Positions 11,561-25,235 of a stretch of 64,000 nt of DNA are shown here, piece after piece. The stretch's first letter is position 1. Each line of letters opens with the position of its first letter. Location: positions 434,001-498,000 of the forward strand of contig JAZGTH010000048.1 in NCBI GenBank assembly GCA_036877525.1, read 5' to 3'. This DNA is from Chromobotia macracanthus (Eukaryota; Chordata; Actinopteri; Cypriniformes; Botiidae). The notes beneath the pieces were generated by a model, which did no database searches, was not told the DNA's origin, and was given only the letters and a program-made list of their open reading frames with translations. The translations under genes and the position numbers were made by a program.

Positions 11561-13440
11561 CTGCTGTGAAGGATCTCAAGTCTACTGATCAAACAGTGGA
11601 AGAACATCCGTGAGCAGGATGGTTTGCTTTACTGTGAATGTAAAATATAATCAAATGTAATCTAAGTAAATGTAAACAGCTAAATGTAAACCAGTCCTTG
11701 AACCAGTCCCCCTGTGCTGCTTTAGTCAACCACTGGCTACAATCTGAAGGTTTCTTACCTTAAATACAGAGAGCTTGTTTGTTCACTTTGTGCGTTAACC
11801 ATGGAAAAGCCCAATTAACTTTTATAATATGAAATTAATCAAAGGTGATCACAAACTCGCTATCAACAGATCGCTATCACAAATTAGGGAGAGCATTCTT
11901 TTCATTCTGCTGCAAGCTTAGTCTTGAATCCATTTGTTACAAATTCTTAGGCATATAGTGCAATCATATATGAATCAAGATTTGATTTGAAATGTAATGG
12001 ATTTGAAACACTTTAGGTTGATAAAGTGTGATATGATTAAAATTAGACGTCAACATATCAGGTGAATGTGGATGGTAAAGTACATCAAAGATAAGAAATT
12101 TGTTTATATTAAGCTATATTGAAATGATACTTAAATGAGAATTATCTTCTTCCATCCCTCCATAAAATGGGGGTGGCTTCATGAAAGAACTTTTGGTTGT
12201 ATAATTGTCTGTAAGTCAATGTCCTAAGTCAAATGTATACCAGAGCAATTCAGAGGTGGAGGTTATCTTGAGTAACATTGGAATTTTGAACCCTTGCAAA
12301 ATGACAACATAGTAGTCCTGACCTCTGCTCAAACATGTCCCTGCCTAATTTTTTTTAAACAAATACTTTTGTTTACTTTTTAAATGTGAGGTAATAGTGC
12401 ATAGCACAGCTCAGCAAACAGGGGTGGACAAAAACAAATTTTTATAATTTTGTTCAGTGATGTTAGAGTCTGTTACATACTTTACTAGTTTAACTGCTGT
12501 TGTGTGCTTTAGACGAAGTTAGATTTTTTTTTATACCTCTGTGTAGTTATTACCAGAATCATAGACCTGTTAGCTCTTTCAGTGGGACTCAATGCTCTGT
12601 GTCCCAGCTTAGCTGTAAAAGAGATTCCTTGACAAGAGGCCTCGGATCCCCCCCCCCTACCTCTTTTGTGTGTTCCTGACTATCATCACAGTCTGATGTT
12701 CTTCCTGGCTGGATATTAGTGGTTAACTGGCAGTGATTTTAGTAATTCTAAGCGCACTAAAACGCATCTGATATGCAGAGAACAACCCTTTTGTATCTTT
12801 CTTACATTCTATCTCCCCTCTTACCCTTGATTTAGGTCCGTAATCATGACCTACCCCAATGCTTTCTTTCATGTCAGCTTTCCCAGGCCATCATGACCAA
12901 TACTGGCGGCTGGGACACTGTAAATGTGTGTGTGGCTTCAAATTAGCCCTCTGTAATTTGTGTTTCAGACATGAAAGGTATTGTGGGATTAGGTGATTGC
13001 TTGCATCTGTGCATGCATCCTCTTTGTGGCTGAGATGAATTGGAGTATATTAGAGCATTAAAAGTCATGCACGAATAACATGACATTGCTTACTTTAAAG
13101 AGAAGTTGTGTCTGGTGTAGTCAGACATTTGAAGGCACGTGTTCACATTTGGAAGAGTCGTTTCTTTTCTCTGAATCACATGTACAAACATTTGAGAAAT
13201 GATCTTGGGTGTAGGATGGTTTCTATGCAGCATTTTATAAATGAGGCCCTTGGTATGTTTTGAAGCTTAAACTAAAAAAAAACACTTACACAAGGAGTTG
13301 TTTGACAGACATGTAAACTAATTCACTGAAAAATTAATCACATGTTGGTGGATAGATTGGAGCAGGGACCCTCTGATACATATTGTAAATGTTACATTTT
13401 AAGCCTGGCCTATAAAATGTTTGCATAGAGTGAAATTAAA
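11561..13440. other. Intergenic, no gene seen; possible conserved non-coding block at about 12560-13060
   Basis: No exon or transposon was recognised. The 12560-13060 part is less AT-rich, free of repeats seen elsewhere in the window, and contains homeodomain-type cores (taatcatgac near 12841, caaattag near 12930). This is only suggestive of a regulatory element. Confidence 0.35.
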
Positions 13441-13444
13441 TGTA

Positions 13445-13822
13445 ACTTTATTTTGATAGTCAAAATGACTATCAAAAGGGGACTATAAACAACACTGCAC
13501 CTACGTCAGCTAACTCTTATTAGTATTAACATTTATTATTAAAACCTGAATATTAGTAGGCTGTCTACTTAATATCTGCTAACACTTTACTGTGATGGTC
13601 CCCAAACAAACATTCTACTGACTGGTAATTTTGGTAATTTTACCAATACTGGTAATTTTGCCTGGGCATGTCAGTGTATTCTACTAACCCTACCTCTTAT
13701 ACTACCCTACTCTAACCCTAACCCTAATAGTCTACTAATAATCATCTAATGCTCTAATGGAAGTTAGCTGACATGATGCAGTGTTACTTACAGTCAACTA
13801 AAGAGGACTATCAAAATAAAGT
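13445..13822. mobile_element. MITE-like non-autonomous DNA transposon
   Basis: It is bounded by a perfect 17-bp terminal inverted repeat: 'actttattttgatagtc' at 13445-13461 and its reverse complement at 13806-13822. The interior (about 345 bp) is non-coding and has 'ctctaaccctaaccctaata' at about 13710. The left end also contains a second perfect palindrome (13451-13461 with 13467-13477). The layout and the 'actttattttgatagtcc' termini resemble an abundant cyprinid MITE. Confidence 0.75.
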
Positions 13823-16800
13823 GTAATCTGATATCAGTGTGTTTACAAACTTTGTTGTTTGATGTTGACATTTTAAAGCCATTAAAATCGCATGTAAAGA
13901 TTATGTAAAGAGGCTTGTATTTCAATTTTAATGCATTATATTGTGAGAGGGACAATGAATTTTGTTAAACTTTAGCACAAGTTAATAGTATCATGTCAAA
14001 GTTAATACCATGGTGTCTTTGTCTTGTGTAGTAAATCAGTATGCACTAGAATAATAATATAAACAAATTTAATGGTACCCTGAGATTTGTTGTGTGACAA
14101 ACCTTTAGCCTTTGTAATAGTTGCAATCAGTATCTGCAATATTATTAAACCTTTACACAGTAAAAAAAACTCAAAATAGCTAAAGCGTGTTAGGTCCCTC
14201 TGCATCAAATATCAGTAGCTCAACCCTGCCAGCTTCTTTGCTTTTGGTGCTGGCTGGTTGTGGTTAGGACAGACAAGCATTCCCCAGCCTCTGTTTGTCC
14301 TGAGGACTGCAGCTGTTTTCGCAGAACTCCCCACCCTACTTTCCACTACCAATTCAGTTGCTCTAGTGGTCTCGTTACAACCAGTAGCAGTCAGTGTGAA
14401 ACCAGTGGACAGCCAGAGGAGATTATGTATGTTATGTATGTGGAGTTGAGACACCTATTATCGCCAGTTTGGAAAGAATGATTAACGCTTCACATCCACT
14501 TGTGTGTCAGATGCTAACTGCTCAACTCACACTTGATAAAGGGTGTGCAGTGGTTGTCAGGGAAACGCTTGTGCAGAGTGTGGCATCCGACACAGTGGCA
14601 CCTCTGTGGTGGCAGAGTGGAGGATATTTCAACACTATGAGATATTGCTTTTCAGGCTAATGAACCTGTCCGAATTCTTACTATGATAATATAAAAAAAG
14701 TCCCCTTATATAAAATATATGCTTGGCCAAATAAAATACAAAGAAACTGGATCTCCTTAATGTCATTAATTTGCAACCTATAATGCTGACTACTCCTGTC
14801 TAGCAGCAGATATTTTGGGGTGTGATATACATTTTCTCTTATAAACAAGGGTAAGATACAAGAGGTCAAGTCTCAATTTCCTTTCCAGCAAATGTCCAGA
14901 CAATTATAAGTTAAACTGTTTCAGGAGTCAATACATTGAATGGCTAAACAAGCAATACGCGTTTCAGGAAAATTCAGGTGACTTGTGAGATATATGCCTT
15001 TAAATTATTCAATTTGGAAATGTGTGTCATTTAAAAGTTACACAACTGTAAGTGAGTAACTGTAACGTTTTTACACAGGACAAGACTTTGGTTAATACAA
15101 TGTTATTATCCTATTAAAGGCACAACAAACAAGTCAATGACAACATAGGTACATTTAGGTACATTGATTGAGTTAAATGATATATTTTATATGAATATAT
15201 AAACATTATACATGGAGAGTACAGACATGTAAACTTTGTTTACATTAATGTTACATTAATGTCTTACCGAAATGCATAATTGGCCAATGTCACCAACACT
15301 CTTTCAACAGGCAGTGCTATAAATAACTAGGTAAATAAGAGGTTGACCATAAAAGGTGAGAAAAAGTCTTCTGGTCTCAGGGCTGGGCTGAGTAAAAAGG
15401 GATTTGGCACCAGAGCAACAGGATTGCCCGGAAGACAGGAGGAGTGGGTGGATTTAATACAGTCATTAGGGTAGCTTATTCAAAGGCTGTGGGGTGATTT
15501 GATTTCTGAGCAAGACAATTTTAGCACAAGGAGCTCCTTATTAACTCTATTCAAAAGGTAAGCAGGAAGATGTAGTAGCCAAATAGAGGAGCAATTGCCA
15601 GCATTGGTGGAAGCAGTTGGCTTTGTGTGTTCAGTAGAGAGTAGCTGGATCGGAAAATATTTGGGAGTGAAACTTGCTGTGCTGTTAAGAATTGATCAAC
15701 AATTTACTTAATCCAAATAAAAGTTTATTTTAAACTGCTATCAGAATTTAGGACAAATAATTAGCAATAAAACTTCCATACAATTAAAAAATTAAATAAA
15801 AATTACATACAATTAACTATTTACACACTAGTTAACTACTAGACACTTCATAAACATTCTTGAGATGTGTAAGAGAAACAAAAGTGAAAACAGACTGCTT
15901 AATTGTTATAGCTGTGCCAGTCGAGACAATACCAGCAGATATTGTGATGAGGGTGTGGAAAAACAAATGTGGAAAAAAAATCAAGATTTTATCTGCAACC
16001 ACGTTGGAGTGGGTCATGAAAATACCAACACTATATGAAATGGTGTTGGTATGGAGTGTGTGCACAGAAACATTGGGTTCCATGAGTGTCAACCATGCTG
16101 TTAGTTTTAAATCTTGTCACATCCACATTGCCTCCTGTTCCCCCCCCTCAGGCCTATGTATGTTCAGAGAAAACATTCAGAAATATCTCTACAATTCTGT
16201 AACAGATGCATTATACAATAAGTATGATAGGAGAATAATACATGCAACACATTTTTGAGCTATTATTTGAGACATTGGGAAAGTACTTAAAAAGATCTTA
16301 GAAATTATGTTTCTTCAGAAAATGCTTGGACATGCATTGCTTGGGGCTCGTTATCAAAGACAGTCAGAAATACTTGTCAAGCTGCCAATAATTACATTCC
16401 TGCACAGGCAATATTTGAGCCAGCCTGATAATGACTAACAAGCCAAAGTACACAAACACAAAAAAGGTTTATCCTCACAACCATATCCACATCAGTCCTC
16501 ATGTAAACAGGAGGTAGTCCTTAGTTTAATCATTACCCTTTCATGCAAATTCACAGTGATCAAGCCAATTAATGTGCACATAAAGAATTTCTTTCTCAGC
16601 TAATGTTTTAAATCAGTTTGTGATGTCACCTAGTGACAATGTAGTACAATGTGGTTATGTTACTCTCCCTTGGTGGAGATACCTCAAGTATACACATATA
16701 CATACATACATATATACATATACATACGTATATATACATACATTACATTCTCCATGATAAAATATAAAGATTTCACAGTTATCAGATTCTGTAATGTTTT

Positions 16801-17749
16801 TTAGTTACTACAACATTACTGTAGTAAAACCACATTTTACTATGTTTATACACCAAGACGAGTGGAGAGTATAGAATACTAGATTCAAAAATTAGCTAGC
16901 TAGCAAATACATGGATATTAACAGCGTAAACATTAATTAACCATGCTACGGCCATATAATATGATTAAATGTTAATAAATTAAGTGTATCGGTCATCAAT
17001 CGTAACTCAAAGAAGAAATTTTTTACCTAGGTGATGAGGATCACTCAGTCACTTTGTGTCAAACTCAATGCAATGCAATGGGGTTTTTGGCCACCGAATG
17101 TGTGAAAATATGCATTTTGTCCGTCATTAAAATGGCAGCATCACATTATCAATATCACATTTTCATCAACAGGTTACAAGTTTGTTGTAGTCATATGGGC
17201 ACTCAGTCTTTCCTGTTGTAAAATACGTTTGGCTAAAATCTCATTTTATAAAAAATGAAATGCTGCTGTATGCTATTGGTGTAGGCTATTGGCTGTGACT
17301 AGATGCAAGAGGCAAGTGCTAGCCCTTTCTCTCCAGTCCAGTCCCATATGTCTCAGACCTCAAATACATAAAATATGAGCCTTTGTAGACATAGTGTTTC
17401 TTGTGTAAAGACAGTGCTGTACTTATTTAAACAACAAGATATTTATTTACCCTTGCAAGACGTTCAGCTGCTGTGGAACTTCAGTTCACTCAGTCAAAAC
17501 GGGGTGGAGTAATGAGGTTTGACTGACAGTTTGAGCGGATCTAACAGCTCTTTTTAATACTGTTTATTCACTAATTATATTTTTAACAGACAGACAGGCG
17601 TAAAGGGTGACCAAAAGCATTGATTCATTGAAGAAGAAAAACACCACCACCAAAAAAGGGCACTTCGGAGTGTAAGGACAAAAAGGGCTTGTGCTCTGCA
17701 CAGGTTGAGTCCTACCTGTTCATGTGCCTGCTCCCCGCCATCTGGTCTG
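13823..17749. other. Intergenic, no gene recognised
   Basis: Contains two stretches of longer open frames: 14212-14660 on both strands, and 15860-16258, a 132-codon plus-strand frame. Neither shows a known domain, a convincing splice context or codon bias. A perfect 10-bp-arm hairpin lies inside the second. A TA/CA-rich simple repeat is at about 16690-16745. Nothing else is supported. Confidence 0.45.
16690..16745. repeat. Degenerate (TACA/TATA) simple repeat
   Basis: Runs of 'tacatacatacatatatacatatacatacgtatatatacatac' form an imperfect purine-pyrimidine microsatellite. Confidence 0.75.
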
Positions 17750-19135
17750 AATAAAGTCCAGATCCTGCTGACTACAGGACCTTGGGAAATGAAAGACAGA
17801 CAGACTTAGTGTGGAGCCAGTACAGTGAAATACAGAACAAATTGCAGTGAACGTGATAGACAGCAATGAGAAAGGAGTTTGCTGAGGTACTGAGCTGCTA
17901 AATCTATCAGGGTCTTGTAGGTTATCAGAAGAATTTTGAAGTTTATACAATGCTTGAAAGACAGCTAATGCAGTGTTGACAGAACCTGACTGTTATGGTC
18001 AGACTTGTTAGTTCTTGTAAGAACTCTGGCTGCTGCATTTTTAACCTGCTGAAGTTTTTGTACTAAACTTGCAGGGCAGCCACCCAATAAGGCATTGCAA
18101 TAATTAAATCTTGATGTTATGAATACATGAATTCACATTTCTGTGTTTGACAAAAATATATCAAAACTTTGTCTAAGATGAAAAAGGTAGTTTCAGAAAT
18201 ACTGGAAACATGGCTTTCAACGGACAAATTGCCATTAAAAAAGGACACAGATTCTTATGATGCAACATGCTTTATAGAGCATCTATCAAGACTAAAAAGT
18301 TGCTAGTCAGTTTCGATATCGACTATACATTCTGTAAGTTTGGTAAATTTATGCATCTTGTTGGCCCCTCAGATAAATATATGACTGAGTATTGTCAGCA
18401 TAGCAATGAAAACTTAACTCCATGTCTCTTAATAATTGCTCTTAGAGATAGCCTATACAGGATGAAAAGCAGAGGCCGAAGCACTGAGCCCCACGTCACC
18501 CCATACTGAACTTATGATCGATATGACACCTTTTCACTCACAGCAACAAACTGGAATCGATCAGATAAATATGATTTAAACCGTACCAGTGCAGTTCCAT
18601 TTATGCCAACCTAATTTTAAAGCCTATTTAAGAAATAGAAAATTCCCTGGGATCAAGTTGTTTTTTCATAAGAGGTCGGATAACAGCCAGCTTGTAAGGT
18701 TTACCAATGATGAATTAATAATACTGTGTGGATAATTTCAATTTCAGCAACCAGGTAGGTATAGGCTCAAGCATACATGTTGATTTAGATGAATTATTTT
18801 TGACAGTTCATCTTAACCTATGACTGGAGTTGTTAATTGGGCAAAAAAACACCTCATAATTGCAGACAATTATGTTTATGATTTTTCTCTGACAGTATCT
18901 ATTTTGTTATTAAAGAAAGGTATAAAACCATTACTGCTGTGATATTGCCACTGTATCAAATAAATATCTAGGGTTGTGTTATACCATGCAGTTGGTCTGC
19001 TGGTATATTTCTTCATCTTAGCCGTAGAGAAGCAATTGTGTCTTAAGGTGTTAGAAAAGAGGGAGTTTTCTGTTGCATTGTCAAGGTTTTCAAAGTTATT
19101 TGTTATGCAAAGGAATTAAGACAATTCAGGTAGAT
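17750..19135 (-). mobile_element. L2-like LINE fragment, copy A (minus orientation)
   Basis: This matches the copies at 34735-36750 and 46470-47530. Shared blocks are 'gaagtttata...cagtgcagtgttgacagaac', 'actctggctgctgcat', 'gtgcagttccatttatgccaac' and 'gtgttagaaaagagggagtt...caaggttttcaaagtta'. The RT coding is on the minus strand but is broken and only recognisable by comparison with the other copies. The 3' tail is missing here. Confidence 0.65.
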
Positions 19136-20104
19136 TATTGTTGTTTATGCAACCGTGGGTAAATGTATTAGACAGGACACTGTGTAATGATTTGAAATGT
19201 CTTTGCTCTGCTGCAGAATATTATTGTCTTCAACATTTACGCCATAGTACACTATTAAAGTATTTGTTTTATCCTCAAATGTGAACACAAAAAATTTAAT
19301 ATATTTTATGTTGTATAAAAAGATCACCCTTGTCCAAAATGCTGGAATTGCTCACTGACAATGTGCACATAACTTTATTGAAGTGTTTTACATCAATAAT
19401 TCATCTGCCTCTCATTACCATGTAAACGCAGGCAGATCAGTGAATTATGGTTACAGCGCTCTGCGAGTCTCCATGTCTCGCATTTGGGTTAGTAACTAAT
19501 ATTCTAGCCTGTGTAGTAATACGTTTTCTTATGCCAAGTTGTTTTTTCGCAGCAGTCATTTTAAATAATATACAAACACAGTAATTGTACCAGTAATCAC
19601 CATAGCAGTTTATTTCATTTATGTCAGCTTAACCACATTTGGAAATGTCAGCTGGCAGGGAAATAGTTATTTTTACAGTCTAAACCTGTTTTCATTTGTT
19701 TATTCATAATTGACAATAAATATCATAATAATAATAGGATAAATTGTGAGAATAACCCAGCAAAAGCAGAGTGTTACCTTAACATTCCCATATGGCTATT
19801 TTTGGGAACCAAATCAGAGCGTTCAGGGAACCAAAAACTGTTAGCTGGGAATAACCCAATATTAAACCATCAATAGTTAAAATTGTTATTTATAAAATAT
19901 GTATTCATAAAACTGAATGTTTTGCTTTGTAAAACAAAACTGCACAGTAGAACTGCACAGTAGTTTTAAAAATATTGTTTACCCCAAAATTAAAGCAGCA
20001 ATGATAGGTCTAATAAATACCACCTGGTGCTTCTCAGAAAACAATGCATGTTTGTCACATGAATTTCACTCCAAAAATAATTTGAGTGGATTTAAAACCA
20101 AGTT
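19136..20104. other. Intergenic, no gene seen
   Basis: AT-rich. The part at about 19735-19860 ('ccaaaaactgttagctgggaataaccc') looks like a short interspersed element, family not determined. No coding exon. Confidence 0.4.
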
Positions 20105-20830
20105 TGTTAGGAGTCTCTTGTAAGCGAGACTTCCTACTACCAGTTGGTGGAATGATGATTGTGATTCACAACAGCCATCTTTGTCATCAGCCCCTAAAAC
20201 CAAACATACAGCTCAAGTTTAAAAGAAATCACTCAGTGCACACACAAGATGTAAGACAATTCCTGTTTCCATTTTTTGCCATAAATTTATTGCATTTCCA
20301 ACATCGTTCATAATATAAAATCTTGTCACAATTTGTTTTGGCCAAATCTGCCAAATATGGTGACAATCTCATAGATTGTCAGAATTTTAGTCAGAAGAGG
20401 GCGCTATAGCTCCCACACCCGTCTAAGCTTTTGCCCACACCTAACGGCTCACCACAATGATCTGTGGCAAATTTCATGCCAACTCAAGCATGACTGTTTG
20501 GTGACAATCACATGAAATCCCTAAGAAAGGTTTAAAAGTTCATGGCATGCGCTTTTCAGAAAATCCAAATGGCCAACTTCCTGGGAGCCTTGGACAGAGC
20601 TAAGGTGTGTCAGCGAATTGTTCAGGTTGACAAGACTGTTTAGTACAGGTGCATACATGCTTCTAACATTTTTTTTGTGCTCTGTACCAGGGGGTGCTAC
20701 CAAACACCGGTGCTATGACTGTGACTCATATGATCCACATCCTTATGATCAGCCCCTAACACACTGCCCAAGTTTGATGTAAATCACTCAATACACACAG
20801 AGAATGTTCCCAAACATAAGACATTATTTC
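20105..20830. repeat. Interspersed repeat family copy (with 0, 23.7 and 37.1 kb)
   Basis: Carries the shared signatures of the family: 'aatatggtgacaatctcatagattgtcagaa', 'gggcgctatagctcc', 'ccaaatggccaacttcctggga', 'gggggtgctaccaaacac' and 'atgatcagcccctaa'. It is non-coding. The family resembles abundant fish repeats with a 'gcgccacctactggcaacaggaagt' core, but its class cannot be named by eye. Confidence 0.55.
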
Positions 20831-23659
20831 TTATACTCAGAAGTTAAACTACTCTGTCAATATTGAATAAGCAGCCCTAACTAGGGCCCTAACATATGTT
20901 TCATACCTGCTGTCAGGAATGGTGAGAGAGAACCCAATTGCAGATCTGTTTTTAAACAAAAACTCCCACATGGGGGGAAACAAGAACCAAAACAAGACTA
21001 AATCTGCATTCTGAGATTCCCAAATGTAATGCTGCAGGGAGTACAACCTAAACGTTGACCTTTGGCTGCTCAGGAGCCTTGAGTCATCTTTGATGGAGCC
21101 AACTCACACAACTCAGAGTGACTGTGGCTATCAATCAAATGTACGGATAAGAACAGAAATGAGGTACATCAACAATTTGAACTTGGCAGGTTGTAGGCCG
21201 AAATAAGCATATGGTTCATTTACTCCTGATGAAAGATATGGAATATATCTGTTTGATCAACTCAGGGAGATACATAATGTACGATCTGACAGGCAGTGGA
21301 AGTTTTGAATAAACCCAAGCCCATGCTTCCTAGAGGGAAAGTTTATTAACTGGGGGAAATGGGTGATTCTCTTGAACCTTTTAAACTCTTGAAGCCCAGT
21401 TTAAACTCTGTGAATGCATTGACTTCTCTATGAAATGCAGATATGCAGCGGTCATAGCAGAGACAAAATGGGGATCTTCATGTTTTTGTCTGGTACTATT
21501 GGAATGTTTCCTAAATAGTGTTGTATTTGTGCATCTTAGTCTATTTAAATCCTTAACTATTTCCTGAATGTATGTTTTAAAACAATAGAGCACACGCTTA
21601 AAGGTCCCTAAAGGGTTCTTTGGACAGTTAAAGTTGACATCAGATTCTTGAAATCATTTGGCACTCTTCAGTAATATTAATGAATCAGTGTACAAATGAA
21701 TGAGTATTAAAACAATGTCTTTCAAAGTGTTTTGCCTTGTTTTGAGAAAGAAATGCCTTGTCATTGCAACTATAAACTAGATAAACTCTGATCATATTGT
21801 CTCTAGTGAGCCCTGTATGGAAGTCAGAAGCTGCCTTCACAGGTGCCCTTATCTTTGACCTCTCTGTGCTCATGGTAAGAGCTGCTTTCATTTAAAGTTG
21901 TTGTCAGTGATGAACCTGCTAGAACAGCTAGTAAATTTTATATCCATGTGGTCTTAAAATCATTGATGGTGGCACTTTAACATTGACCCCAACTCCCCAG
22001 TTTCCACTTCTAGAAATTGCTTTTAATTCTGGAATATAAATTAGCAGGTTTCTGTGTGATGTGATCCAAAAATTAAGTTACCAAGAACAATTATGTAGCA
22101 CCAGTCAAATTTAAAACCTTTAAAAGTGTATTCGGTATGAAATGTACATAAACATATTAATGATACTAATATACTAGTATTAATTGTAAAAAACAATGTT
22201 TAATATCACTCACAAAATATCAGTAGCCATTTGAGTCGCCTCATGGGGACATGCTGAGATCACATGATCAGCAACTGCTTAATACTTTATTTCTATAACT
22301 CTCCCTGATATTTAGACACTTTTAGAATAAATAAACCAAAGCTAACTGTAAACAAAAGCATTCCGAGAACCTGTTTACGTCACAAAAATCTATAATATAT
22401 ATCTATCTGTAATAACTAAACATGATACATGTGATATACATGCATTTCACTTGTTGACTAATGTTTGCAGTTTTGAGAGGGTTGTGATGGACAGGAAGAT
22501 GTTTTCATCTTCTTGATAAATAGATTTAATAGCACTTCTGAGAAATACAGCATGCATGCCAGACTCTAAACTGATTTTATTTTCCTCCTACTGACAATTT
22601 GAACACTAGCCATTTACCAAGTGACCAATCACAAGCGTATACAGAATACAAAGCTTGTATCTTTCCTACTGTTTGACTTACAAGATTACAGTGGCTTTGA
22701 TTTGTGAATAAGTATTATTTTAATTCAGTAATGCTTAAGCACAGTGCAAATGTCAATATGATTTTAGAGGACATATGTGGTTCAAACCAGATTTTTTTGT
22801 AGCTCAGACAGATGGAGCTGCTTGTAGAGATGTTGTTTAGACAGCATTTACAGTACCATGTGTGTGACAGAAATACGGATAGATTTAATTTGACAAGCAA
22901 TGCATATTTCTCATTTCACAAAAACAATTGCAGACTCACTGTCTGAGAATGAGAGCATTGTGCTTGTATTAGCAATATTACAGTCAAAGTTTTTTTTAGC
23001 TCTTAATAAGATAAAATAATCTAATGTGATGTGGGAACTTTCAGTTAATGTCAACAGGTTTTATGACAGCCTGCATTAAGTTTTTGAGTTTGGCTCCAGG
23101 GTGCATTGACAATAAGACTTTAAATAAGACAATAAGTTAAAAAGACTATGCTGAAATGTTAGCAGGTCCCTGCTGCTCTGTGTTGGTTTGAGGCATAGTC
23201 AGATTGTTTACCAGCCCAATTCAGCTGATGAAGCTTGTGAGCCAGAATGGCTTTACTGATGCAGCAGGTTGATGAAGGAAGGTTTACTAGAAAACAGTTA
23301 AAAACACAACGCCCTAGCTTTCTTTTTTCAATGTTCTAGGAAATAATATTTTCATAACCTCTTTTTACTTAATTACACTATTCCAGTGGAATTTTTTCAA
23401 CAGTAATGTTTTTTTATAATAAGATGCCTGTGTGTGGACTACTTGATTTTACATCTTCACTATCTCACAGAGCCTCAGAAAATACAGTATAACCAGTACA
23501 GAGGTTTTGAAAAGCCAAAGAAGTGTCACACTCCGTCTAAAAAGCATTTCATGCATGTTTGACAACCTTGCCTTTTTGAGCATTTAGAAACCACTTCCCT
23601 CTTTCTATTCTCAAGGCCAAAGCACTGAAATATTTTCTACTGTTTTCCTTAGGATATTA
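20831..23659. other. Intergenic, no gene seen
   Basis: AT-rich. 20890-21060 ('gtcaggaatggtgagagagaacccaattgcagatc...') is probably another transposon remnant. The remainder shows no exon, RNA gene or assigned repeat. Confidence 0.4.
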
Positions 23660-24830
23660 GGACTGGGCAAAGGCTGGCACATGAGTGGGGCAGGGGGGCT
23701 CGCAGCGCCCCTTGGTACAGGGCACAAAAAGATGGTGCATATATTGTACATACATGCACACATGAAAATTGGTACATGTATCGATCATGTTGACCTGAAC
23801 AATGTTTGTGCTGACACCCCCTAGATCCATCAAACAGAAAGTTGGCCATTTTGAATTTTCTGAAAAGTGCATATCGTAAACTTTTAAATATTCCTCCCTA
23901 GGGATTTCATGTGATTGGCACCAAACTTGGTGTGCATGATGACAAGACATTGAAGATTCAAAATTGTGAAGTCATTTTTGATATCTTGAATGGTGTTGCC
24001 ATGCCAGTAAAATTATGGTGAAAAATTGGAAGTTTTCTCTAATATCTACAGCATGGATTAAGTGATTGACATTAAACTTGGCAAATATGTTTATTGTGGT
24101 GGGCTGATGGCATGATATGACTATTGTGAGTCATGTCATAGCGCTACCACCTGGCAACAGGAAGTGTATCACTTAAAACAAACTTTAAAATAGTCAACTT
24201 ACATTTAACCAAGTCACTTCAGACTTAAGAAAAATGTAGAGACATGGCTGATATAAAGCACTAAAAGGATTCGTGATATCTTAAATATTGTTGCCATGGC
24301 ATAATATTTAGGCATGGGCAAAAGTTTAGACATGGGCATGGTAGGGGGTCTCTGGGATGGGGTTAGTTTTACCTGTGGTCACCAAACTTGGTACATGTAA
24401 TTGTTTTCATCAAGCCAGACAACTTTCAAATATTACATTCATTAACTCCACTCAACAGGAAGTTGGCCATTTTGGATTGTATGTGGATTTTATGTCCAGG
24501 ATTTTATGTCCAATTCCAGACTCTGATTTTTTTAAATACTTCCCCTAGGGGATTTATGGGGTTATCATCAAATTTAAAATTTATTTTTAGAAAGAGAAAA
24601 TTTAGAAAATATTACGCAAAGACATGATGATTGCGAAATTGCGAAGGTTTTTGATACCTTGAACATTGTTGCCATGGCAACATGTGTGGTTGTGTTCAAA
24701 TTTTAGTTGTATGTTTGGTCCTAGGGACTGATAGGTGACTATTGTGAATCAGTCATTGCGCCACCAACTGGCAGAAAGAAGTGTCACTTAAAACGGAGTT
24801 TAAAGAATCATCTTAAATTCTGCCTAACAT
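23660..24830. repeat. Interspersed repeat family, tandem double copy
   Basis: Two successive diverged units about 615-640 bp apart. 'cattttgaattttctg' near 23848 pairs with 'cattttggattgtatg' near 24468. 'agcgctaccacctggcaacaggaagtgt' near 24138 pairs with 'tgcgccaccaactggcagaaagaagtgt' near 24755. 'accaaacttggtgtgcatgat' and 'accaaacttggtacatgtaat' also recur. It is non-coding and in the same family as the copies at 1-350, 20.1 kb and 37.1 kb. Confidence 0.6.
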
Positions 24831-25096
24831 CTTTTGTGTTCTGTGAAAGAATCAAAATCACACAGATTTAGAAAAACGCAAAGGTGAGTGACATTTTGGG
24901 TAAACTGGTGAAAGTGTGACGGCAAACATAGGAAATCCTGAAAACACAAAAGTATTCTGATATTTCCATGTTTACTGGGTATTATCTTGTTATTCAGACC
25001 TGCGGGTGTAGGTCTCCATTTCACAGCTCATAAGACTTTATTTTGTAGGGCTCATTCAGCAATAAAAGATAAACAGAAGGTAACTTGCTTGATTTC

Positions 25097-25100
<4 letters not shown>

Positions 25101-25130
<30 letters not shown>
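25101..25130. repeat. (AC)15 microsatellite
   Basis: Fifteen perfect AC units. Confidence 0.95.
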
Positions 25131-25135
<5 letters not shown>

Positions 25136-25235
25136 GGACTGGCCAAAATGTTCTCACTTTACTCTCTTTGTCCTTACTCCGATAGAAAACAAATATTTTC
25201 GACAATACCATATCAACTTGTGTATTGTATAAATC

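Noticed and set aside
13710..13730. Telomeric repeat
   Set aside because: Only two to three 'aaccct' units inside a MITE; not an interstitial telomere array.
14212..14660. Overlapping ORFs on both strands suggesting a gene or pseudogene
   Set aside because: No recognisable domain, frame or splice structure; open frames of 60-80 codons are expected by chance here.
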